A DNA stretch of 64,000 bases from NCBI RefSeq assembly GCF_902499335.1, contig NZ_CABVQK010000001.1, positions 620,001 through 684,000 on the forward strand. The letters are read 5' to 3'. This DNA is from Burkholderia lata (GTDB lineage: Bacteria > Pseudomonadota > Gammaproteobacteria > Burkholderiales > Burkholderiaceae). The notes under the pieces were generated by a model. It had not been told where the DNA came from and searched no databases. It was given only the letters and a program-made list of their open reading frames with translations. Of this stretch, positions 17,997-28,667 are shown piece by piece. Each line of letters opens with the position of its first letter. Within the stretch, counting starts at the first letter, position 1. The translations under genes and the position numbers were made by a program.

Positions 17997-18011
17997 GCAC
18001 GCGGTGTGCCA
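17997..18011 (-). promoter_or_regulatory. Sigma-54 promoter candidate for monooxygenase operon
   Basis: Minus-strand TGGCACACCGCGTGC: the -24 element matches TGGCACG in six of seven bases and the -12 GC is at the exact spacing, with GTGC in place of TTGC. 71 bp upstream of the monooxygenase ATG. Confidence 0.6.
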
Positions 18012-18159
18012 ACGCGCTCGACACGGCGCGTGCGTGGCCGCCGGCGAACCTGCCCGGCGCCTTGCACACCGGGCGTCAGCGGCAATCGGATCGCACCCGC
18101 TCGCGGTTGCCCATGCCGTCGCGACACGCCCGTATCGCGCTGCTGCGCCGACCACACCG

Positions 18160-18177
18160 CTGCTGCGCGCGCAACAG
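18160..18177. promoter_or_regulatory. Activator-type palindrome, upstream copy
   Basis: CTGCTGC-GCGC-GCAACAG: seven-base arms with one mismatch and a four-base spacer. Its centre is 30 bp (about three helical turns) from the next copy, as expected for paired enhancer sites of a sigma-54 activator. Confidence 0.55.
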
Positions 18178-18189
18178 CGGCCGACGCGA

Positions 18190-18207
18190 CTGTTGCTGGC
18201 GCAACAG
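18190..18207. promoter_or_regulatory. Activator-type palindrome, perfect copy
   Basis: CTGTTGC-TGGC-GCAACAG, a perfect 7-4-7 inverted repeat. It lies 74 bp from the plus-strand and about 178 bp from the minus-strand sigma-54 match. The same arms recur at 24306-24323, so a shared activator, probably the SfnR-like protein, is inferred. Confidence 0.7.
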
Positions 18208-18281
18208 GCCATGCATCGGCACGCGCATCGCACCTCCCGCGCGACGCCCGCGCCGCGTGCGGCCGCGCCGTTTCCATTCAC

Positions 18282-18296
18282 TGGCCCGGAACTTGC
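18282..18296 (+). promoter_or_regulatory. Sigma-54 promoter candidate for dszB-like/ABC operon
   Basis: TGGCCCGGAACTTGC has TGGC, a perfect -12 TTGC followed by A, and correct GG-to-GC spacing. It lies 84 bp upstream of the ATG at 18381. Confidence 0.7.
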
Positions 18297-18380
18297 AACG
18301 TTGACCGGCCCGCGCGTGCGACACCGACACCGTGCGCGACCGCGCTTCGACCATGCTTACGCAGAGAGGAAATCTCACCC

Positions 18381-19457
18381 ATGACAGACAGGCCCGATTC
18401 GTCATCGGACAAGCAGCAGACGTTCTGGTACGCCCGATCGCCCGTGCCGACGCCGCTCGGCATCGCCGTGCATCTCGGCTGGCTCAACGGCGAAACGTCG
18501 GCCGACGGCGTCGCGATCCGCTCGCCGCGCGGCGCCACGCGGCACGACGTGTCGTCGATCAGCGATCACACCCTCGCGCAGTCGTTCCGCCAGGGCGGCA
18601 GCATCCCCGCGATGTGGGCGCGCTCGAACGGCGCGAACACGCGCGTGATCGGGTTGTCGTGGGTCGACGAATCGCAGTTGATCCTCGCCCGGCCCGAGTC
18701 GGGCATCCGCTCCGTGAAGGCATTGCGCGGGCGGCGCATCGCGATCCCGAGCCGCCCCGACGACCGCATCGACATCTTTCGCGCGTCGGCGCTGCGCGGC
18801 TTCGGCAACGCACTGAGCCTCGACGGGCTCACCACGCGCGACGTCGAACTCGTCGACGTGCGCGCGCGCACGCTGCAGGCCGTCGGCCCGGCGCGCGCGG
18901 CGGACCTGTTCGCATCGCCGCACGGCTTTTCGAGCCGCGCGCTGTACGCGGCCGAAGCCGGCGCGCTGCTGCGCGGCGAAGTCGACGCGATCTACGTGAA
19001 GGGCTCGACCGGCCTCGAGATCGCGCAGCTGATCGGCGCGCACGTCGTGATCGACATCGGCTTTCATCCGGAGCGCTCGATCCGCAACAACAACGGCACG
19101 CCGCGCCCGCTGACCGTCAACGCTGACGTGCTCGCGAATCATCCGGACATCGTCGCCGGCTTCCTGAAGCTTGTGGTCGCGGCCGGCGAATGGGCCGGCA
19201 CGCATCCCGACGAGACCGCGCATTACGTGGCCGGCGAAACCGCGTCGTCGATCGACTGGGTCCGCGCCGCGTACGGCAACCAGTTGCACCGGCATCTCGG
19301 CGTCAACCTCGACGACGAATCGATCGCCGCGCTCGACGACTTCAAGACGTTCCTGCACGACCAGGGTTTTCTGGAAGCCGACTTCGACGTCGCCGACTGG
19401 ATCGACCCGCGCCCGCTCGCCGACGTGCTGCGGCCGTCGCTGCAGAAGCGCGCGTGA
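18381..19457 (+). CDS. DszB-like family protein, paralogue 3, with altered catalytic residues
   Basis: 358 residues, no signal peptide, closely related to paralogue 1 along its length (PTPLGIAVHLGWL, FRQGGSIPAMWARS, GEVDAIYVKGSTGLEIAQL). The DszB catalytic cysteine position is serine (WYARSPVP, Ser20, codon 18438-18440), and the His60 position is Ile60 (SISDHTLAQSFR); Arg70 and the GG are kept. It therefore probably lacks the cysteine-based desulfinase chemistry and may bind a substrate, act on another leaving group, or assist its paralogues; this is inference. GAGAGGA precedes the ATG. It is the first gene of an operon with the ABC importer. Confidence 0.75.
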   Translation: MTDRPDSSSDKQQTFWYARSPVPTPLGIAVHLGWLNGETSADGVAIRSPRGATRHDVSSISDHTLAQSFRQGGSIPAMWARSNGANTRVIGLSWVDESQLILARPESGIRSVKALRGRRIAIPSRPDDRIDIFRASALRGFGNALSLDGLTTRDVELVDVRARTLQAVGPARAADLFASPHGFSSRALYAAEAGALLRGEVDAIYVKGSTGLEIAQLIGAHVVIDIGFHPERSIRNNNGTPRPLTVNADVLANHPDIVAGFLKLVVAAGEWAGTHPDETAHYVAGETASSIDWVRAAYGNQLHRHLGVNLDDESIAALDDFKTFLHDQGFLEADFDVADWIDPRPLADVLRPSLQKRA

Positions 19458-19489
19458 GCCCCTTTTTCCGCCCACTGTTCCGGACCATC

Positions 19490-20596
19490 ATGAAACACAC
19501 GCTCTCCCTCGCGTCGCTGCGCCGCCCGCTGCGTACGCTGCTCGCCGCGCTGCCGCTCGCCGTGGCATCGCTCGCCGCACCGGCCGCGCATGCGGACGAT
19601 GCGCCCAAGGTCGTGCGGATCGCCGTCGTCGCCTATTCGAGCGCCGGCAAGACGCAATACGCGGGTGCGTCCGCGCTGATCGACGCCGACAAGTCGCTCG
19701 AGAAGGCGCTCGCCGCGCGGCATGTGAAGCTGCAATGGGTGCCGGTGTCGACCGCGGCGGTCGGCACGCTCGTGAACGAGGCGTTCACGAACGGCAGTAT
19801 CGATTTCGCGGGCTACGGCGACCTGCCGTCGGTCGTCGTCAACGCGTCGGGCACCCATACGCGGCTGATCGTGCCGGGCGGCGTCGGCAGCAACACGTAT
19901 CTCGTCGTGCCGGCCGGTTCGACCGCGAAGTCGATCGTCGATCTGAAGGGCAAGCGCATCGCGCTCAATCGCGGCCGGCCGTGGGAAGTCACGTTCAGCA
20001 AGCTGCTCGCCGAGAACGGGCTGAAGCTGTCGGACTTCAAGATCTACAACCTCGACCCGCAGGCCGGTGCGGCGGCCGTCGCGGCCGGCCGCGTCGACGG
20101 CTTCTTCACGCTGTCCGACGCGTATTCGCTCGTCGACAAGAACGTCGGCAAGATCATCTGGTCGACCAAGACCGCGCCCGACGACTGGAAGATGCGCGCG
20201 GAACTGTGGGCATCCGACGATTTCGTGCGGCGCTACCCCGACATCACGCAGCTCGTCGCGACGGCCTACGTGCGTGCCGCGCACTGGATCTCGCAGCCGC
20301 AGAACCGCGACGCATACGTGAAGATCCTGAGCGCGTCCGGCCAACCGGAAAGCGTCGTGCGCCGCGAATACGCGGACGAGGCGACACCGTGGAAGGAGCA
20401 ATGGACGCCGCTCTTCACACCCGCGCTGACCGGCCACTACCGCGACGTCGTCGCATACAGCCGCCAGGCCGGCCTGACGTCCACGCCGGTCGACGTGAAT
20501 GCGCTGCTCGCGCCGACGTTCGTGTCGACCGCACTCAAGCAGCTCGGCCTCGACGGCTACTGGCGCGCCGACGCCGCGCGCGTCGCGAGCCGCTGA
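19490..20596 (+). CDS. Sulfonate-type ABC transporter substrate-binding protein (SsuA/TauA-like)
   Basis: 368 residues. Sec signal ending AHA-DD, then KVVRIAVVAYSSAGKTQ. The family core has EAFTNGSIDFAGYGDLPSVV, VPAGSTAKSIVDLKGKRIAL, and AAVAAGRVDGFFT, typical of periplasmic proteins for aliphatic sulfonates, taurine and nitrate. Start at ATG 19490; a GTG at 19454 overlapping the previous stop (GTGA) is possible but would put twelve extra residues before the signal. Coupled to the permease gene by TGATG. It binds the sulfur source in the periplasm (ligand inferred from context). Confidence 0.88.
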   Translation: MKHTLSLASLRRPLRTLLAALPLAVASLAAPAAHADDAPKVVRIAVVAYSSAGKTQYAGASALIDADKSLEKALAARHVKLQWVPVSTAAVGTLVNEAFTNGSIDFAGYGDLPSVVVNASGTHTRLIVPGGVGSNTYLVVPAGSTAKSIVDLKGKRIALNRGRPWEVTFSKLLAENGLKLSDFKIYNLDPQAGAAAVAAGRVDGFFTLSDAYSLVDKNVGKIIWSTKTAPDDWKMRAELWASDDFVRRYPDITQLVATAYVRAAHWISQPQNRDAYVKILSASGQPESVVRREYADEATPWKEQWTPLFTPALTGHYRDVVAYSRQAGLTSTPVDVNALLAPTFVSTALKQLGLDGYWRADAARVASR

Positions 20597-21411
20597 TGCC
20601 GACGCACGCCCTCGCGTCGAACGGCGCGCGCACGCTCCGCCTGCCCGGCATCGCACGGATCGGCGGGCTCGCGCTGTGGTGGGCCACGCCTGTCGCATTC
20701 GTCGCGCTGTGGTGGCTCGCGAGCGCGCAGCGCTGGTTTCCGCCGCAGCTCGTCGTGCCGCCCGAGCGGCTCGCGGCGACGCTGCGCACGCTGCTCGACA
20801 CCGGCGAACTGCGCGACAACCTGCTGATCACGCTGCATCGCCTCGTGCTCGGCTTCGCGATCGGCGCGACGGGCGGCGCCGCATTCGGCATCCTGCTCGC
20901 GCGCAGCCGGCTGTTCGCCGACTACCTGCGGCCGACGTTCGACCTGCTGCGGCAGGTGCCGACGCTCACGCTGATTCCGTTGCTGATCCTGCTGATCGGC
21001 GTCGACGAGCCGCTGAAGCTCGTGGTCGTCGGCAAGGCCGTGTTCTTCCCGGTCGCGCTGACCGCGTACACGGGCGTGCACGACGCGCCGCGCGATCTCG
21101 TCGAGATGGCGCGGCACTACGGGCTCGGCCGCTTCGCGCTGCTGCGCGACGTGCTGCTGCCGGCCGCGTTGCCGCCGCTGCTGACCGGCGTGCGGATCGC
21201 GCTCGCGCGCGCATGGCTCGCGCTCGTCGCGGTCGAGCTGCTCAGCGCCGACAGCGGGATCGGCCAGATGATGGAACTGGCGCGGCAGATGCTGCGCCTC
21301 GACGTCGTGCTCATCGACGTCGCGGTGATCGGGCTGATCGGCTTCACGATCGACCGGTCGATCGCGCTCGTGCAACGCTACGCATTGCGCTGGCAAACGC
21401 CCGCACACTGA
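20596..21411 (+). CDS. ABC transporter permease, SsuC/TauC-like
   Basis: 271 residues with about six membrane helices and the binding-protein-dependent permease EAA loop (DLVEMARHYGLGRFALLRDV then LLPAALPPLLTGVR). RQVPTLTLIPLLILLIGVDE is typical of the sulfonate/nitrate/taurine branch. Its ATG overlaps the binding protein stop by one base. A second permease follows 16 bp later, so the importer may be a permease heterodimer. No ATP-binding protein gene is present in this operon or elsewhere in the window. Confidence 0.9.
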   Translation: MPTHALASNGARTLRLPGIARIGGLALWWATPVAFVALWWLASAQRWFPPQLVVPPERLAATLRTLLDTGELRDNLLITLHRLVLGFAIGATGGAAFGILLARSRLFADYLRPTFDLLRQVPTLTLIPLLILLIGVDEPLKLVVVGKAVFFPVALTAYTGVHDAPRDLVEMARHYGLGRFALLRDVLLPAALPPLLTGVRIALARAWLALVAVELLSADSGIGQMMELARQMLRLDVVLIDVAVIGLIGFTIDRSIALVQRYALRWQTPAH

Positions 21412-21427
21412 ACGAACAGGCTTCTGA

Positions 21428-22206
21428 ATGACCTTCGCTACGCCCCTCTTCTCGTTCGCCGCGCTGCGCCGTCGTGCGCGCGGCCTCGTCGTACCTGCCC
21501 TGCTGGTCGCCGCATGGCAATACGCATCGTCCGGCGATGCGGCCCATCAATACGCGTTCGTACCGTTGCAACAGGTTGGCGCCGCGCTCGTCGAACTCGC
21601 ACGCAGCGGCGAACTCGCGACCGATCTCGGCGCGAGCCTGCGCCGCACGACAGTCGGCCTGGCGGCCGGCGTCGTACTCGGGCTCGTGTTCGGCGCGGCG
21701 ATGGCGCGCTCGCCGCTCGTGCGCAAGCTCGGCGAGCCCGCGTTCCAGGCGCTGCGCTACGTGCCGCTGCTCGGACTGATTCCACTACTGAGTTTATGGG
21801 CCGGCACCGGCGAATTCGCGAAAGTGTTCATCATCGCGCTCGCCGCGTTTTACCCGATGACCACCGCGAGCTTCGACGGGCTGCGCCGCGTCGATCCGCG
21901 CTATGTCGAACTCGCGCAGTCGTATCGCCTGACGCGCGCCGGCCTGTGGCGCGACGTGCTGATTCCGGGCGCGCTGCCCGACCTGTTCGCGGGCGTGCTG
22001 CAGGCCGTGCCGTTCGCGTGGATCACCGCGACCAGCAGCGAGCTGCTGTTCAACGCGGGCGCGGGTGTCGGCAGCCTGATGCAGAACGCGCAGGCCGGTG
22101 CGCGCGCCGACGTGTTGCTGGTCTGCGTGCTGGGCGTGACGGCGCTCGCCGTCGGCATGAGTGCGCTATGCGAGCAAATAGCGCAGCGCGCGCTGCGCTG
22201 GCGCGA

Positions 22207-22216
<10 letters not shown>
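21428..22216 (+). CDS. ABC transporter permease, second SsuC-like subunit
   Basis: 262 residues of the same permease family as the preceding gene, with FQALRYVPLLGLIPLLSLWA and the EAA loop YVELAQSYRLTRAGLWRDVL then IPGALPDLFAGVLQ. It likely pairs with the gene at 20596 in a heterodimeric importer. Its 3' end overlaps the convergent sfnR-like gene by ten bases. The ATPase subunit must come from another locus. Confidence 0.9.
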
Positions 22217-23325
<1,109 letters not shown>

Positions 23326-23364
23326 GGCACGACCGGCGTGTTGAACGGGGAAGGTTCGACGATA

Positions 23365-23379
23365 GCAAGGCGCACGCCG
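23365..23379 (-). promoter_or_regulatory. Weak sigma-54 promoter candidate for sfnR-like gene
   Basis: Minus-strand CGGCGTGCGCCTTGC keeps the GG, a perfect TTGC and the 12-bp spacing but lacks the first T and the ACG of -24. 39 bp upstream of the ATG. It could allow autoactivation. Confidence 0.3.
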
Positions 23380-23445
23380 GCCACGAACCAATTCATCGAG
23401 CTATCGGTATGACAGCGGCCGGATTGCGCCGGCCACTACTCGATC

Positions 23446-24126
23446 TCATGCGAGGCCGGTCATCTTCCATTGCTGTTCGAGCGCGCCCGGCCCGAATTCG
23501 AGCGAGCCGCCGAGCGGTTCCGCGAGCGCCTGGAAATACGCGGCCTCCTCGAGGATCAGGATGTACTTCGACACGTCGAGGATCGATTTTCCCCAGAAGG
23601 TCGCGCCGCCGTTCGCCTCGATGATCGCCGGCACCTCGGGGTCGCGCCGGATCGTGTCGACGATGAAGCGCGGCTCGCCGGGACGACGATCGACATACAC
23701 CGGAATCTCGCGGGCACGCGTGTAGCGCGCGGCCGGTGCATAGCGGATCGGCAGCGGCCGATGCGCGCTGGCCCAGGCGCCGAGGTACGGGCCATGCACG
23801 TGGATCACGACGCCGACTTCCGGCACCTCGCGGAACACGTCCGCATAGCGCGGCCCGTTGCCGCCCGCGCGCGCGTCGCCATGCAGCACGTCGCCGTCGA
23901 GCGTCACGACGACCGGATGGATCTCTTGGGAAGCGGCCCACGGGCTCGGCGCCGACAGCGCGACGACGAGTTCCGTGCCCGGCACGCGCTGGAACGCCTG
24001 GAACGTGTTGGTCGCCGACAGCGTGCGCGTGTCCTTCAGCACGCGCTCGGCCTGCGTGAATTCGCGCGTGGCGCGCTCGACGAATGCCACGAGTTCGCCG
24101 CTGTCGATGGTTGAGGTGACGGACAT
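23446..24126 (-). CDS. Class II aldolase/adducin-family protein
   Basis: 226 residues of the L-fuculose-phosphate aldolase/adducin fold, which uses a zinc ion to cleave phosphorylated or free hydroxy-acids and sugars. The HxH metal pair is present in VVIHVHGPYLGAWA. The third ligand, normally in an A-N-H-G motif, is replaced: the sequence reads EANGGATFWGKS. So either metal binding differs or activity is lost. Start at 24126 (MSVTSTID). A sigma-54 promoter match lies 80 bp upstream, which places it in the sulfur regulon, and it is followed by the sfnR-like gene 120 bp downstream. The substrate is unknown; a hydroxylated sulfonate or its carbon product is possible. Confidence 0.8.
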   Translation of the reverse strand: MSVTSTIDSGELVAFVERATREFTQAERVLKDTRTLSATNTFQAFQRVPGTELVVALSAPSPWAASQEIHPVVVTLDGDVLHGDARAGGNGPRYADVFREVPEVGVVIHVHGPYLGAWASAHRPLPIRYAPAARYTRAREIPVYVDRRPGEPRFIVDTIRRDPEVPAIIEANGGATFWGKSILDVSKYILILEEAAYFQALAEPLGGSLEFGPGALEQQWKMTGLA

Positions 24127-24206
24127 GAGGACGGTTTCCTTGATCGGGTGGAAGGACGGGTTCGCATTGCAGCGCCGTAGCGCTGCGACGCACGGCCTCC
24201 GGATCA

Positions 24207-24221
24207 GCAGCAATCGTGCCA
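24207..24221 (-). promoter_or_regulatory. Sigma-54 promoter candidate for aldolase
   Basis: Minus-strand TGGCACGATTGCTGC has a perfect -24 element TGGCACG and CTGC at -12 with exact spacing; 80 bp upstream of the aldolase ATG. Confidence 0.65.
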
Positions 24222-24305
24222 GCCGCGCACTTTCGGTCCGGATGCCCGCACCACGGTGTGTGCGCGCCGCGCTCGATGCGCTCCGTGCGATCCATGCGTA
24301 TGCCT

Positions 24306-24323
24306 CTGTTGCGGGAGCAACAG
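24306..24323. promoter_or_regulatory. Activator-type palindrome, perfect copy
   Basis: CTGTTGC-GGGA-GCAACAG, arms identical to the site at 18190-18207. It lies 84 bp from the minus-strand and 97 bp from the plus-strand sigma-54 match. A degenerate second copy (CGTTTGC-TGCG-GAACACG) follows at 24335-24352. Confidence 0.7.
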
Positions 24324-24420
24324 CCCGCCGGCTCCGTTTGCTGCGGAACACGCAGCCGGCGCATGCGTGCGGGACATGCCGTGCGACGCGATAGCCCGTC
24401 ATGCCTCGCGCCGCGCACAC

Positions 24421-24435
24421 TGGTTCGAAACTTGC
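24421..24435 (+). promoter_or_regulatory. Sigma-54 promoter candidate for lipase-like gene
   Basis: TGGTTCGAAACTTGC has the GG, a perfect -12 TTGC and the exact spacing; 68 bp upstream of the ATG. It shares AAC-TTGC with the match at 18282. Confidence 0.65.
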
Positions 24436-24503
24436 GTCGTGGTCGGCCCGCGCCGCGCAATGTCCGGCGCGTCCGATCCGACTTCACCGACACCCATCCG
24501 ACC

Positions 24504-25787
24504 ATGACGCTCCTCCCCCTGCGCGGCTACACCGCGCGCACGCTGCTGGCTTCGGCGCTCGCCGTATCGTCTCTCCTTTCGCACGCGGCTTCACCCGGCC
24601 GCGTTCCTGCGCCGGATCCGTTGCAGGGCGACGGCCGCGTGTCCGCGTTCTACACGTGGGACCGCGACATTCCGGCGACGCCCGGCGTGCTGCTACGCGC
24701 CGAGCCGCTTCCGGCGACGCTCGGGCTCGCGCGCGCCGGGCGCCAGCTGCGCATCCTCTATGCATCGACCGACGGCGTCGGCGGCCGCACGCCGATCGCC
24801 GTGTCGGGTACGCTGTTCGTGCCGCGCGGCACGCCACCGGCGGGCGGCTGGCCGATCGTCGCGTGGGCGCACGGCACGTTCGGGATGGCCGACATCTGCG
24901 CGCCGTCGTGGTTCGGCCGCTCGTACCGCGACGTGCGCTACCTGAACGCATGGCTTCAGCAAGGGTTCGCGGTCGTCGCGACCGACTATCAGGGGCTCGG
25001 CACGCCCGGCCCGAATCCGCAGCTCAACAACCGCTCGAACAGCTACACGCTGCTCGACAGCGTGCGCGCGGTGCTCGGCGGCGTACCGGGCCTCGCGAAC
25101 GAGGTCGTGCTCGTCGGCCAGTCGCAAGGCGGCTCGGCCGTGTTCGCGGCGGCCGGCTACGCGCCCGCCTATGCACCCGAACTCGTGATCCGCGCGACCG
25201 TTGCAACCGGCACGATCTACAACGCATCGCCTGCCACGCTCGCGTCGCTGCCGAAGTTCGAGAGCGCCTACCGGCGCGATCCCGATCGCGTCGATCCGAC
25301 GCTCGCGTATCAGTTCTACTCGGTGCTCTCCGCCCAGCAGATCGACCCGTCGCTGCGCGCGGACGAGGTGCTGACCGAGCAGGCGTTGCCGATCCTCGAA
25401 CAGGCGCGCATCAGTTGCCTCGCGTCGCTCGAGGACGACGCGGCGCTCGCGCACCTCACGCACGCGAACACCGTGAAGCCCGGCGGCGATGCACGGCTGA
25501 AGGCATGGTGGGATGAATACCTGAAGGTCCCGACGCTGAAGATCGCCTCGCCCGTCTTCATCGGCGCGGGCGCGGACGACGGGCTCGCGCCGCTCGAACT
25601 CGCGCTCGCGAAGGATGCGTGTGCGGCGGGTACGACAGTCGAGGCGCACCTGTATGCGGGCCGCGAACACAACGGCACCGTGAACGCGTCGCTCGCCGAT
25701 TCGATTCCGTTCGTGAAGCGCGTGCTCGCCGGCGAGACGATCCGCCCTGTCTGCACGCCCGCCGCACAGGAGGCCGTGTCGCGGTAG
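24504..25787 (+). CDS. Secreted lipase-family alpha/beta hydrolase
   Basis: 427 residues with a Sec signal (ALAVSSLLSHA-A). The family is the secretory lipase/large esterase type: the nucleophile elbow GQSQGGSAVF, the acid GAGADDGLAP, and the histidine GREHNGTVN near the C-terminus form a plausible Ser-Asp-His triad. IVAWAHGTFG supplies the oxyanion region, and cysteine pairs suggest disulfides. It acts in the periplasm or outside the cell on ester bonds. A sigma-54 match upstream links it to the sulfur island, so it may release a sulfur-bearing moiety from an ester before uptake (inference). The ATG at 24504 is preferred as it begins the signal peptide. Confidence 0.85.
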   Translation: MTLLPLRGYTARTLLASALAVSSLLSHAASPGRVPAPDPLQGDGRVSAFYTWDRDIPATPGVLLRAEPLPATLGLARAGRQLRILYASTDGVGGRTPIAVSGTLFVPRGTPPAGGWPIVAWAHGTFGMADICAPSWFGRSYRDVRYLNAWLQQGFAVVATDYQGLGTPGPNPQLNNRSNSYTLLDSVRAVLGGVPGLANEVVLVGQSQGGSAVFAAAGYAPAYAPELVIRATVATGTIYNASPATLASLPKFESAYRRDPDRVDPTLAYQFYSVLSAQQIDPSLRADEVLTEQALPILEQARISCLASLEDDAALAHLTHANTVKPGGDARLKAWWDEYLKVPTLKIASPVFIGAGADDGLAPLELALAKDACAAGTTVEAHLYAGREHNGTVNASLADSIPFVKRVLAGETIRPVCTPAAQEAVSR

Positions 25788-25838
25788 CGGGTGCCACGCG
25801 CTTTGCACGCCGGCGCGAATGCATTTCCGAATCCGTTA

Positions 25839-25868
25839 TTGGATCGCGTCGCCGCGCATTTTTATACT
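25839..25868 (+). promoter_or_regulatory. Sigma-70-like promoter of groESL
   Basis: TTGGAT at 25839-25844 and TATACT at 25863-25868 are separated by 18 bp, directly before the CIRCE-like repeat. Confidence 0.5.
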
Positions 25869-25870
25869 CG

Positions 25871-25897
25871 TCAGCACTCTCTGCTAAAGAGTGCCAG
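25871..25897. promoter_or_regulatory. CIRCE-like HrcA operator
   Basis: AGCACTC-N9-GAGTGCC lies within TCAGCACTC ... GAGTGCCAG. The consensus is TTAGCACTC-N9-GAGTGCTAA, so the inner arms are intact and the outer bases diverge. It is placed just downstream of the -10 element, where HrcA binding would block transcription. Confidence 0.75.
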
Positions 25898-25929
25898 CCA
25901 ATCTCGACAGAACAGCACAGGACGAACAA

Positions 25930-26220
25930 ATGAGCCTACGCCCCTTGCACGACCGCGTGATCGTGAAGCGACTCGACCAGGAAACCACCACCGCGTCGGG
26001 GATCGTGATCCCCGACAGCGCCGCGGAAAAGCCCGACCAGGGTGAAGTGATCGCCGTCGGCCCCGGCCGCAAGGATGCGGACGGCCAGCGCATCGTGCCC
26101 GACCTGCAGGTCGGCGAGCGCGTGCTGTTCGGCAAGTACGCGGGCCAGGCCGTCAAGGTGGACGGCAACGAGTTTCTCGTACTGCGCGAAGAAGACATCG
26201 TCGCGGTCGTCAATCAATAA
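25930..26220 (+). CDS. groS: Co-chaperonin GroES (extra copy)
   Basis: 96 residues, standard Gro[20 protein letters not shown], the mobile-loop region [20 protein letters not shown] and the C-terminal strand [12 protein letters not shown]. It caps the GroEL ring during ATP-driven folding in the cytoplasm. Twelve bases before groEL and behind a CIRCE-like operator, so HrcA-type heat-shock control is expected. It differs from typical housekeeping GroES in several loop positions, which fits a secondary copy. Confidence 0.97.
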   Translation: MSLRPLHDRVIVKRLDQETTTASGIVIPDSAAEKPDQGEVIAVGPGRKDADGQRIVPDLQVGERVLFGKYAGQAVKVDGNEFLVLREEDIVAVVNQ

Positions 26221-27873
<1,653 letters not shown>

Positions 27874-27929
27874 CGGTACGGCGCGTGTGCCGGTTCGCCG
27901 GCATGTGTGCATGCCATACGCAGTAATGC

Positions 27930-27960
27930 AACGCGTGGCGACGAAAGTCGTCACGCGTTT
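27930..27960 (+). terminator. Terminator hairpin after groEL
   Basis: AACGCGTGGCGAC pairs with GTCGTCACGCGTT around a GAAA tetraloop (one G-T pair), followed by a short TTTT. It starts 57 bp after the groEL stop. Confidence 0.75.
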
Positions 27961-28052
27961 TCGCATTGGATCGGCGAAACAGCGCGACGCGCCGGCCCGC
28001 CAGCGCGCTCGGGTAAGATGAAAGCCCGTCCCGTCGCACTGCCCGCCACGCC

Positions 28053-28667
28053 ATGTCGACCACCCTCACTACCTTGCTTCCGCTTGCCGGCGTCCTTTTG
28101 CTGAGCGTCGCCAGCCCCGGCCCGAACTTCGTGATCGTCACGTCGACCGCGGTCGAGTCGCGCCGCGCCGGTGTGATGACGGGCCTTGGCCTGGCCGCCG
28201 CGTCCGGCACCTGGGCGGCGATCGCGATCGCCGGGCTCAGCCTGCTCGTCACGCATGTCGCATGGGTACACACGGCGCTGCGGCTGGCGGGCGCGGCCTA
28301 CCTGATCTGGCTCGGCCTGAAGATGATCCTGACCGCGCGCAAGCCGTTGCCCGTTGCCGCTATGGTCGCCGCGTCCGACTGGCACGCCGCGAAGAAGGGC
28401 TATGTCGTCAGCATGACGAATCCGAAATCGGTCGCGTTCTACGGGAGCATCTTCGCGCTGATGGTGCCGGCCCATGCGCCGGCATGGCTTGATCTCGCAG
28501 TCGTCACGCTGTCGGTGGCGATATCGGCCGCGTGGTATTGCACGATGGCGCTGCTCGCCTCGCACCCGTCGGTGCGCGGGCTGCTGGTCCGTCGCAAGGC
28601 CGTGCTCGATACGACGGCCGGCTTGCTGCTGATGGGTGTCGGCGGACGGATGCTCGCCGGACGTTGA
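28053..28667 (+). CDS. LysE/RhtB-family amino-acid exporter
   Basis: 204 residues, about six membrane helices. It has the family opening VLLLSVASPGPNFVIVTSTA and the conserved AAYLIWLGLKM and MTNPKSVAFYGS segments. RhtB-type proteins export homoserine, threonine, cysteine-pathway intermediates or other small amino acids from the cytoplasm. It stands alone after the groEL terminator. The substrate is not evident. Confidence 0.9.
   Translation: MSTTLTTLLPLAGVLLLSVASPGPNFVIVTSTAVESRRAGVMTGLGLAAASGTWAAIAIAGLSLLVTHVAWVHTALRLAGAAYLIWLGLKMILTARKPLPVAAMVAASDWHAAKKGYVVSMTNPKSVAFYGSIFALMVPAHAPAWLDLAVVTLSVAISAAWYCTMALLASHPSVRGLLVRRKAVLDTTAGLLLMGVGGRMLAGR

Larger units (their letters stand above)
17926..18380. 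other. 455-bp divergent regulatory region of the sulfur island
   Basis: No gene seen. It separates the monooxygenase operon (minus) from the dszB-like/ABC operon (plus) and holds a sigma-54 promoter for each direction with two palindromic activator-type sites between them; these are listed separately. Confidence 0.8.
24127..24503. other. 377-bp divergent regulatory region between aldolase and lipase genes
   Basis: No gene seen. It carries sigma-54 promoter matches facing both ways and one perfect 7-4-7 palindrome between them, repeating the design of the 17926-18380 region. Confidence 0.75.
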
